From an uncultured Flavobacteriaceae bacterium (GTDB lineage Bacteria > Bacteroidota > Bacteroidia > Flavobacteriales > Flavobacteriaceae), in assembly GCA_937136755.1 (NCBI GenBank), contig CAKZOR010000132.1, positions 1 through 53,330 of the forward strand: a stretch of DNA of 53,330 nt. The letters are read 5' to 3'. The notes beneath the pieces were generated by a model. That model ran no database searches and was not told the origin of the DNA. It saw nothing but the letters and a program-made list of their open reading frames with translations. Positions 45,680 to 53,330 of this stretch are shown here, piece after piece. Positions within the stretch are counted from its first letter, which is position 1. Each line of letters begins with the position of its first letter. The position numbers were made by a program, and so were the translations under genes.

Positions 45680-47988
45680 GACCGTAGTACTTCACAAGAC
45701 TTTCCAGGATAAAGAACCTGTCTGGTCCCAGAAACCCTAATAGACATTTCTGTATCTCCATTGAGTTCAAAAATAGTTTTATCCGGTCCCACACTCACTT
45801 GGATGATTCTATTTCTAAAGTTGAGTTTAAAAGAATAATTCTTCCATTGTTTTGGAATTCTAGGGGTAAAAGAAAGTTTGTCTTCTACAATCCGCATTCC
45901 AGCAAATCCCTCTACTATACTCATCCAAGTTCCAGCCATTGAAGTAATGTGAAGTCCTTCCTCTACCTCCTTGTTATAATCGTCTAAATCCAATCTAGAG
46001 GTTCTGAGATAGAAATTATAGGCCTGTTCCATGCGCCCTAACTTAGCAGCCTGAATGGAGTGTACACAGGGGGAAAGCGAAGATTCATGTACCGTAAAAG
46101 GTTCGTAAAAATCAAAATGTCGTTCTAGAGCGTCCAAACTAAATTGGTCTTCAAAAAAGTAAAACCCTTGAAGTACGTCTGCTTGTTTTATATAGGGAGA
46201 CCTTAAAATCCTATCCCAACTCCACTTTTGATTAATGGGTCGGTCTAATTTGCTCAATTCAGTAACAGGAAGTAGCTCCTTGTCTAAAAACCCATCTTGT
46301 TGCAAGAATATGTCTAAATCTTGGTCCTTTGGATAATACATATTTTTAGAGACTTTCTGCCACTGATCTATCTCAGTACCCTTCAATTTTGTGACCCCCA
46401 TAATCCTGTTGTAATCTTCAGGATACCCATCTTTCACCTTCTGAATTTGAGTGGTTGTATAAGCAATACACCAGCTCGCCAAGTAGTTGGTATACCAATT
46501 GTTATTGACATTATTTTCGTATTCATTAGGTCCTGTAACCCCAAGAATTACATAGGCATTTTTAGCTGTTGAAAAGGTAGCCCTTTGGTGCCAAAATCTC
46601 GCAATTCCAATAAGCACTTCCAATCCCATTTCTGGAATATAACTATAATCTCCTGTGTACCTGTAATAGTTAAAAATAGCAAAAGCTATAGCGCCATTTC
46701 TATGAATTTCCTCAAATGTTATTTCCCATTCATTGTGGCACTCCTCTCCGTTCATGGTCACCATAGGATAGAGTGCGGCACCATTTGAAAATCCTAATTT
46801 AGTCGCATTTTCAATGGCTTTATCCAATTGATTATACCTGTACTGAAGCAGGTTTCTAGCCACTTTTTGGTCTTTTGTAGCCATGTAAAAAGGAATGCAA
46901 TAGGCTTCGGTGTCCCAATAGGTACTTCCCCCGTATTTCTCTCCTGTAAATCCTTTCGGACCAATATTTAAAGTAGCATCTTTTCCAGTGTAGGTTTGAT
47001 TGAGTTGAAATATGTTAAAACGAATTCCCTGCTGGGCTTTAACATCTCCGTCTATGACAATATCTGCCCTATCCCAAATGGCTTTCCAAGCATCTGCTTG
47101 GGCAGCTTTTAAGGCCTCAAAACCGGCCGATGTCGCACTGTCTGCAACTTCATAAACAGCGGACTCTAGGGTGCCAGACACTTTGCGATCTAAAATATAG
47201 CCCCCGTATTTATAGGTAGTGATTGTGTCTCCATGATTTAGGGCGGTTTTATACAAGTGACCCACAGCCAATTCACCTTCCATGGTCTGGCTTGGAGCTA
47301 TCTTTTCAGCAGCATTTAAATAAACTTCTGTGGCTTGATAAGTGGCTGTTTTAAAGTTTGTTTTGTTGGTTTGGGCTTCTATAAAAGCAATGTTTTCTTT
47401 TGCTTTTACCGAAGTAGTCTGCCAAAAAGCGTCGTCCCAATTGGAATCTTCATTCTTTACACCACTGTCCAGAAAACTTTTGACCTCAATGTCTGCAGTA
47501 CCCTCCAATAAAGTGACTTTGTATTCAATAGCACCAACACTGTCTTGAGCCAAACTTAAAAAACGAGTGCTTTCTACCCGCAAGTGAGTTCCATCTGTAA
47601 GGGTCAGCTCAAAAGATCGTAACAATAACCCAGTTTGCATCTGAAGTTCTCTTTTGAAAGCGTGAACTTCTTTGGCGGTGTACAGGTCTAAATCCTGACC
47701 GTTGACTTTAATATAAATCCCAATCCAACTAGGCGCATTCAACACCTTAGCAAAATACTCCGGATAGCCATTTTTCCACCAGCCTACCCTAGTCTTATCT
47801 GGGTAGTACACCCCACCTATATAGCTGCCTTGAAAAGTTGGTCCTGAATAATACTCTTCAAAATTGGCCCTCTGGCCCATAGCACCGTTACCTATGCTAA
47901 ACAGACTTTCTGAAGATTTTACACGGCTCGGATCAAAACCCTCTTCAATTAGGGACCAAGCATTTGGTAGGATATAAGATTGATTCAT
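45676..47988 (-). CDS. GH65 family protein (maltose/alpha-glucoside phosphorylase type)
   Basis: 770 aa; YGGSTYWDTEAYCIPFYM, MNGEECHNEWEITFEEIHRNGAIAFAI, GVTGPNEYENNVNNNWYTN; adjacent to a beta-phosphoglucomutase gene. Confidence 0.93.
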   Translation of the reverse strand: MNQSYILPNAWSLIEEGFDPSRVKSSESLFSIGNGAMGQRANFEEYYSGPTFQGSYIGGVYYPDKTRVGWWKNGYPEYFAKVLNAPSWIGIYIKVNGQDLDLYTAKEVHAFKRELQMQTGLLLRSFELTLTDGTHLRVESTRFLSLAQDSVGAIEYKVTLLEGTADIEVKSFLDSGVKNEDSNWDDAFWQTTSVKAKENIAFIEAQTNKTNFKTATYQATEVYLNAAEKIAPSQTMEGELAVGHLYKTALNHGDTITTYKYGGYILDRKVSGTLESAVYEVADSATSAGFEALKAAQADAWKAIWDRADIVIDGDVKAQQGIRFNIFQLNQTYTGKDATLNIGPKGFTGEKYGGSTYWDTEAYCIPFYMATKDQKVARNLLQYRYNQLDKAIENATKLGFSNGAALYPMVTMNGEECHNEWEITFEEIHRNGAIAFAIFNYYRYTGDYSYIPEMGLEVLIGIARFWHQRATFSTAKNAYVILGVTGPNEYENNVNNNWYTNYLASWCIAYTTTQIQKVKDGYPEDYNRIMGVTKLKGTEIDQWQKVSKNMYYPKDQDLDIFLQQDGFLDKELLPVTELSKLDRPINQKWSWDRILRSPYIKQADVLQGFYFFEDQFSLDALERHFDFYEPFTVHESSLSPCVHSIQAAKLGRMEQAYNFYLRTSRLDLDDYNKEVEEGLHITSMAGTWMSIVEGFAGMRIVEDKLSFTPRIPKQWKNYSFKLNFRNRIIQVSVGPDKTIFELNGDTEMSIRVSGTRQVLYPGKSCEVLRS

Positions 47989-47996
47989 GGTGTTTT

Positions 47997-48647
47997 TTAT
48001 GCGATTAATGATTGAACAAATGATGGGGTTATTTCAGCAGTAGAGGCAAAACAATGGTCTGCATTAAATAGTATTGCAGGGTCTCCAATTCCCACGCAAG
48101 TCATTTTAGCTGCTTTAGCAGCTGCTACTCCAGCCTGTGCGTCTTCAAAAACCACGCAATCCTCAGGCGCTACCCCTAAGCCTTTAGCAGCTGTAAGAAA
48201 CACCTCCGGATTTGGCTTAGCCATGGTTACTTCGTTGCCGTCTACCAGCACATCAAAATAAGACAAAAGCCCTACCTTTTCCAAAATTGGTTGAGCGTTT
48301 TTACTCGCTGATCCAAGTGCAACTGGAATTTGTTGTGCTTTTAACGCTTTTAATATTTCAGTAATCCCCGGAAGAATTTCACTGTTATTCATGTGGGAAA
48401 TGAGGGATAAATAGTGGGTGTTTTTATCTATGAGCCACTGTTCCTTTTCCTTTTCTGTCGCTTTATATTGGGCCATTTCTAATAGCAGTTCTAAAGAGCG
48501 TACCCTAGAGACCCCTTTAAATTGTTCGTTATCTTGTTCTGTGAAATTGTATTGGAGGTTTTTGGCCAATGACTGCCATGCCTTAAAATGGTATTTGGCG
48601 GTGTCTACTATGACGCCGTCTAAATCGAATATAAATCCTGTGGGCAT
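47997..48647 (-). CDS. pgmB: Beta-phosphoglucomutase
   Basis: 216 aa; FIFDLDGVIVDTAKYHFKAWQSLA, FKGVSRVRSLELLL, PVALGSASKNAQPIL, KPNPEVFLTAAKGLGVAPEDCVVFEDAQAGVAAAKAA. Confidence 0.94.
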   Translation of the reverse strand: MPTGFIFDLDGVIVDTAKYHFKAWQSLAKNLQYNFTEQDNEQFKGVSRVRSLELLLEMAQYKATEKEKEQWLIDKNTHYLSLISHMNNSEILPGITEILKALKAQQIPVALGSASKNAQPILEKVGLLSYFDVLVDGNEVTMAKPNPEVFLTAAKGLGVAPEDCVVFEDAQAGVAAAKAAKMTCVGIGDPAILFNADHCFASTAEITPSFVQSLIA

Positions 48648-48701
48648 AATTTAAGCTGCTTTTTTAGTTTTTTGAAATTAGATGTAAGGGTTCTTAATAT
48701 A

Positions 48702-49718
48702 CTATAGGGTAGAAGCCCTTTCTATTAAAGTAGGCTCTAATACGGTGGTGCTAAAGGTTTCCTCTTCATTTTCTGTCTCTACTTTTTCTATGAGCATTCT
48801 AGCGGCTTCTTCACCCATTAATTCTCCATGTTGGGCTATAGCAGTTAAAGATGGCATGGCAAATTTAGAGAGTAGTCCGTCTGTAAAACCAATAAAAGAA
48901 ATGTCTTCAGGAATTCGTTTATTCATTCCATGTACGAGTCTCATGGCGTGAATGGCGAATATTTCGTTGACACAAAGAACGGCATCGACCTCTTGGGTCT
49001 TAAAAAAAGTGTCAAAAGCAGAGGCTTCTACCTCCATAGAGGGTAGCTTTAAGATCAAAGACTCCTCTAGGGGAATATTGTAATGGGACAAGGCCTTTTT
49101 ATAACCTTCGGTCCTGTCCTTTCCCACACTTAAATAGTCATCTGTAGTGATTAATGCAATCTTTTTCTTACCACTCTCCACAAACTTTTTCACGGCTAAA
49201 AAAGCCCCTTGTGCGTCATCTATGACCACTTTGTCACAGTTAATACGATCTGTTACTCGGTCAAACATAACCATAGGAATACCCTGATCTGTGACCTCTT
49301 TAATATGATTGTAGTCGTTTTTCTGTTGGGTCTCTGTAGAAAGCGACATGATAAATCCGTCTATTGAACCATTAGCGAGGAGCTCCATATTAATTACTTC
49401 GCGCTCATAGCCTTCGTTAGAGACACAAACCAGCACATTATAGCCCTTTGCATTGGCATACTTTTCTATGCCTCGAATCACCGTGGTAAAAAAATGGTGT
49501 ACAATATCTGGAATAATCACCCCAATGTTTTTGGTGCGCCTATTTTTTAAGCTCACTGCAATATTGTTGGGTTTGTAATTATACAACTTGGCAAAGGCTT
49601 GAATCTTGTCTTTAGTATCCCTACTAATTTCTTCACTGTTCTTTAGTGCCTTAGACACGGTAGAAATAGACACTTCTAATTCTCTAGCAATGTCCTTGAG
49701 GGTGATTTTTGGTTTCAA
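48702..49718 (-). CDS. LacI-family transcriptional regulator
   Basis: 338 aa; HTH ITLKDIARELEVSISTVSKALKNSEEIS, NIGVIIPDIVHHFFTTVIRGIE; periplasmic-binding-like C-terminal domain. Confidence 0.95.
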   Translation of the reverse strand: MKPKITLKDIARELEVSISTVSKALKNSEEISRDTKDKIQAFAKLYNYKPNNIAVSLKNRRTKNIGVIIPDIVHHFFTTVIRGIEKYANAKGYNVLVCVSNEGYEREVINMELLANGSIDGFIMSLSTETQQKNDYNHIKEVTDQGIPMVMFDRVTDRINCDKVVIDDAQGAFLAVKKFVESGKKKIALITTDDYLSVGKDRTEGYKKALSHYNIPLEESLILKLPSMEVEASAFDTFFKTQEVDAVLCVNEIFAIHAMRLVHGMNKRIPEDISFIGFTDGLLSKFAMPSLTAIAQHGELMGEEAARMLIEKVETENEEETFSTTVLEPTLIERASTL

Positions 49719-49974
49719 AAGGTTTCAGATTTTAGTGCAAGTTAATATTCTTATATATAAGGATAAACAATAGGGAAGGTAATTTTAAGATATAGGTTAA
49801 GAAAAGGTTAAAAAAAATAGGCTGCTAAACCAAAAAAATAGGATCTATTATTATTAATTTCCTATATTTGAAGGGATTTTATGTTAAAAAAACAATTGCA
49901 GATCAATTTTTTACGAGCTTAATAATGGAACGCTAGGTGTATTGCCACATTGACAATAGGCTATAGTTATTAAC

Positions 49975-49990
49975 ACGAAACCGTTTTCGT
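49975..49990. promoter_or_regulatory. Near-palindromic LacI-type operator upstream of susC
   Basis: ACGAAACCGTTTTCGT; one mismatched pair in a 16-bp inverted repeat with central CG, as in LacI/PurR-type operators. Confidence 0.6.
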
Positions 49991-50085
49991 AACTTTTTTA
50001 CCCTGTATTTGTTTCCTGTTTAACAAAAAATTTACATATGTTTAACGCTTAAACTAAAATTAACTAAACTTAAAATTAACTATTT

Positions 50086-53016
50086 ATGAAAATTATGCTA
50101 CTCAAAAGCTTTTTGTTAGTTGGAGCCATTATGTGCTTTGGCTTGGCAAAAGCACAGACAGTATCTGGTAATGTTTCTGACGACAATGGTCCTTTATTAG
50201 GTGCATCTGTAGTCGTTAAAGGTACTGCCAATGGAACAACAGCAGATTTTGATGGTAACTTTACCATTCAAGCTGGAAGCGGCGACATCTTAGTGTTCTC
50301 TTATGTAGGGTACACAGCACAAGAAGTTGCTGTAGGTAACCAAACTACAATTAATGTAGTATTGGTAGCCAACAATGAATTGGATGAAGTAATCGTTACT
50401 GGTTATGGAGGTCAAAAAGAAAAGGAGATTACTTCAGCAGTGGTATCTGTAGGAGAAGAAGAGTTTAACCAAGGACAGGTAAACGACCCTTCTCAATTAC
50501 TACAAGGTAAAGTTGCTGGTCTTCAGATCTACAACAAAGGAGGAAACCCTAACGCTGGCGCTCAGATTCGTTTGAGAGGTCTTTCTACCGTTGGAGCAAA
50601 CTCTTCTCCACTAGTAGTAATCGATGGAGTTATTGGGGCTTCTTTAGCCAACGTAGATCCAAGCGATATTGCTAATATTAGTGTTTTAAAAGATGCTTCT
50701 GCAGCTGCGATCTACGGATCTCGTGGTTCTTCAGGGGTTATTCTTGTAACAACTAAAGCTGGTGTTGCTGGAGAAACTAAGATTTCTTACAATGTACAGT
50801 ATTCTTCTGCTGAAAGATTAAATACGATAGATGTAATGTCTGCAGACGAGTTCAGAGCGGCTGGTGGTCGTGACTTAGGTGCAACAACCAACTGGTTGGA
50901 TGAAGTAACTAGAACTGCTGCTTCTACCATCCACAACGTATCTATGTCTGGTGGTAATGGTTCTACTAGCTACCGTGTTTCTGCCAACTACAGAGATGTA
51001 GAGGGTATCTTAGCAAACAACGGGTTTACTCAAATGAATGCGCGTTTAAACTTCTCTACAAGAACTTTGAATGACAAATTAAAAATTGAGTTCTCTTCAT
51101 CTTTTACAGATAGAAACCAACAAAATGGATTCAGTGAAGCGTTGCGTTATGCTACTTTGTACAACCCAACTGCGCCTGTTTTAGCAGTAGATGCTCCTTA
51201 TGCATTTAATGGTGAACAATTTGGTGGTTATTTTGAAACTTTAGGTTTGTTTGACTCATTCAACCCTGTTTCTATTGCCAATCAAAACATTAACGATGGT
51301 AAAAAAGTGGAGTACAACTACTCTGCAAACTTTACTTATAGCTTAACTGATGATTTAGACGTTCATTTCAACGCAGCGAATCAGTTGTCTAAATATGGAA
51401 ACAGATTGTACTACAGAGGAACTTCACTTTGGAATGGTGGTGCTGCATCTCCTTCTAGAAAAGGTTCTGCTACATTGTACAACGATGAGTACACTTTTAG
51501 ATTATACGAAGCTTACGCTACTTGGAATAAGTCTTTTGGTAACTCTAACTTAGTATTAACTGGAGGGTATTCTTACCAAAAACAAAACTTTAACTCTCAC
51601 TCAGTGACTGTTGGAGATTTCCCAACTGGAGATTTTGACTACATTAACGCAATTGAGTTAGGACAGGATTTACTAAACGCTGGTTTTGTAGGTGCTAATT
51701 CTGATATGGCTCCAGACAATGAAATTGAAGCTTACTTTTTAAGAGCTAACTTAACTATTGGAGACAATTTATTTGTAAACGCTTCTGTGAGAAGAGAAGG
51801 TTCTACTAAATTTGGTGAAGGTAACAAATACGGTACTTTCCCTGCAATTGGACTTGGAACAGATTTAAACAAATACTTAAATCTTGAAGGTGTTAATCAG
51901 TTAAAAGCTAGAGTTTCTTACGGGGTAACGGGTAACGTACCTTCTGGAAACGGATTGTCTCAGGAAGTGAGAGGATTTGGATGGGCCGGTGGTGGTACAT
52001 CTGGAGGAAACACTTTCTTAGTAAGGGCTGCTAATCCTGACCTTAAATGGGAAGAAAAATCTGAGATTAACTTTGGTTTAGATTTTAGTACAGACAGATT
52101 GTCTGCTTCTTTAGACTTGTACGAGCAAACTTCTAGTGATTTTATCTTAGACAGACAAGTAGATGCTACTGTTTATGGTTTTGACAGAAGATTTGAAAAC
52201 GCTGGACAAGTGACTTCTAAAGGAGTTGAATTGGCCGTTAACTACGACTTAGTAAAAGGAGATGGTGTAAACTATAACACTGGAATTGTTTGGTCTACAA
52301 ACCAGACTATCTTGGATGAATATGTTTCTGAACAAGAGCGATTTGCTAACTTAGGTGCACCTGGTCAAAATGATACTTATGCCATCCGTGTTAAAGTAGG
52401 AGAAGAAATTGGACAGATCTATGCGCCAGTATGGGATGGAACTGTGACTAATGGTTCTCAAAATTTCGTAGATGTTAACGGAGATGGTGTTATTAACACC
52501 AACCAAGCTAACATGTTAAACGACGACGCAGATTTCGCTGTAGTAGGAAGAGGTACTCCTGATTTTGAATTGGGATGGACCAACCAAATCACATTTGGTG
52601 AGTGGTCTGTAAATGCTTTCTTTAGAGGAGCCTTCGGTCACAGCTTAGTGAACACGTTCCGTGTATTTTATGAGCCAAGAGTTGGTTCACAAAAATCTTA
52701 TAACTACATCAATACTGAGTTAGCTAACCCAGAAATCACCAATGCACAATTCTCTTCTTTATATGTTGAGAAAGCAGATTTCTTTAAACTAGACAACTTA
52801 ACAGTAGCGAGAAACTTAAACTTAAATAGCAGTCTTATTGACAGAGCTACTTTATCTTTAAACGTTCAAAATGCTTTTGTTTTAACAAAGTACACTGGAT
52901 CTGATCCAGAGCCATCTTTATCAGACAATGGAAATGTGTTAGCTCCAGGTATGGACAGAAGAAACAACTTCTATTCTGCACGTACATTCACTGTAGGACT
53001 TAACATTAACTTTTAA
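50086..53016 (+). CDS. SusC/RagA-family TonB-linked outer-membrane protein
   Basis: 976 aa; carboxypeptidase-like domain (VSGNVSDDNGPLLGASVVVKGTANGTTADFDGNFTI), LDEVIVTGYGGQKEKEITSAV, plug domain (LKDASAAAIYGSRGSSGVILVTTK), C-terminal barrel ending in F. Confidence 0.96.
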   Translation: MKIMLLKSFLLVGAIMCFGLAKAQTVSGNVSDDNGPLLGASVVVKGTANGTTADFDGNFTIQAGSGDILVFSYVGYTAQEVAVGNQTTINVVLVANNELDEVIVTGYGGQKEKEITSAVVSVGEEEFNQGQVNDPSQLLQGKVAGLQIYNKGGNPNAGAQIRLRGLSTVGANSSPLVVIDGVIGASLANVDPSDIANISVLKDASAAAIYGSRGSSGVILVTTKAGVAGETKISYNVQYSSAERLNTIDVMSADEFRAAGGRDLGATTNWLDEVTRTAASTIHNVSMSGGNGSTSYRVSANYRDVEGILANNGFTQMNARLNFSTRTLNDKLKIEFSSSFTDRNQQNGFSEALRYATLYNPTAPVLAVDAPYAFNGEQFGGYFETLGLFDSFNPVSIANQNINDGKKVEYNYSANFTYSLTDDLDVHFNAANQLSKYGNRLYYRGTSLWNGGAASPSRKGSATLYNDEYTFRLYEAYATWNKSFGNSNLVLTGGYSYQKQNFNSHSVTVGDFPTGDFDYINAIELGQDLLNAGFVGANSDMAPDNEIEAYFLRANLTIGDNLFVNASVRREGSTKFGEGNKYGTFPAIGLGTDLNKYLNLEGVNQLKARVSYGVTGNVPSGNGLSQEVRGFGWAGGGTSGGNTFLVRAANPDLKWEEKSEINFGLDFSTDRLSASLDLYEQTSSDFILDRQVDATVYGFDRRFENAGQVTSKGVELAVNYDLVKGDGVNYNTGIVWSTNQTILDEYVSEQERFANLGAPGQNDTYAIRVKVGEEIGQIYAPVWDGTVTNGSQNFVDVNGDGVINTNQANMLNDDADFAVVGRGTPDFELGWTNQITFGEWSVNAFFRGAFGHSLVNTFRVFYEPRVGSQKSYNYINTELANPEITNAQFSSLYVEKADFFKLDNLTVARNLNLNSSLIDRATLSLNVQNAFVLTKYTGSDPEPSLSDNGNVLAPGMDRRNNFYSARTFTVGLNINF

Positions 53017-53029
53017 AAAAAAATTAGAT

Positions 53030-53330
53030 ATGAAAACTTTTAACAAAATACTTTTAGGTATAGGACTCGTAAGTTTAACTTACTCTTGTACTGATTTAGA
53101 GGAAGATTTGGTAGGGGATTTGACTACTGACTTTACTGTAGACGGGGTAACCAATCAGTCTTTCAGTGGTAGCGCCTTTACTGTATCTGACGGACTTACT
53201 TCTGCATTCGGAGCCTTAAGAGGAACTGGAACCGCAGGACACGGAGGGTACTTCTCTGTACAATCCGTTTCTTCTGATGAAATGGCCGTAACCCAAAAAG
53301 GAGGTGACTGGTATGACGGTGGAATCTGGT
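53030..53330 (+). CDS. SusD/RagB-like surface lipoprotein, N-terminal part (truncated by window end)
   Basis: MKTFNKILLGIGLVSLTYSCTDLEEDLVGDL... lipobox LTYSC, directly after susC, open to window end. Confidence 0.82.
   Translation, partial: MKTFNKILLGIGLVSLTYSCTDLEEDLVGDLTTDFTVDGVTNQSFSGSAFTVSDGLTSAFGALRGTGTAGHGGYFSVQSVSSDEMAVTQKGGDWYDGGIW

Noticed and set aside
49881-49922. 13-codon ORF (MLKKQLQINFLRA) after a TATATTTG box upstream of susC
   Set aside because: Possible leader peptide, but no -33 element and too short to support from one sequence.
1-53330. CRISPR arrays, IS elements, prophage, integrase, toxin-antitoxin or known defence genes
   Set aside because: Looked for repeated spacer architecture, transposase or integrase motifs and typical defence domains in the ORF list; none were seen.

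Overview
The window is a gene-dense, AT-rich chromosomal segment typical of Bacteroidota, most likely Flavobacteriaceae. Supporting signs are SusC/SusD genes, Bacteroidota-type promoter boxes and an N-acyl-ornithine arginine pathway. I see about 45 protein genes, one tRNA-Phe(GAA) and no IS element, phage, CRISPR array or rRNA. In order: lpxB (partial) and comEC; POT transporter and DPP-IV; HMG-CoA reductase with a GYDIA-type GHMP kinase; a minus-strand envelope block (PpiD/SurA-like, CorC/CNNM, LptC, TPR, outer-membrane protein, coaX); tRNA-Phe; Dabb, DsrE and GH32 lipoprotein genes; a locus with a TIGR04282-like transferase, PNP, GH113-like protein, FAD oxidoreductase, membrane polyferredoxin and three glycosyltransferases; a complete-looking arginine operon with proC; mevalonate kinase, mevalonate-diphosphate decarboxylase and UbiA; and an alpha-glucan locus (GH65, pgmB, LacI divergent from susCD). 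Most of this is ordinary core genome. The items most worth a second look are: (1) the redox/glycosyltransferase locus at 20-29.5 kb, which resembles an arsenosugar-type cluster without its radical SAM genes; (2) the GYDIA kinase as a candidate for the missing phosphomevalonate kinase step; (3) a 31-aa unannotated ORF at 18287-18382 that fits its gap exactly; (4) a 50-bp tandem repeat derived from the 3' end of argD; (5) a near-palindromic LacI-type operator upstream of susC; (6) an Ala at the probable substrate-specificity position of the ornithine transcarbamylase homologue. All functional calls are made by eye from motifs and gene context. No database search was run.
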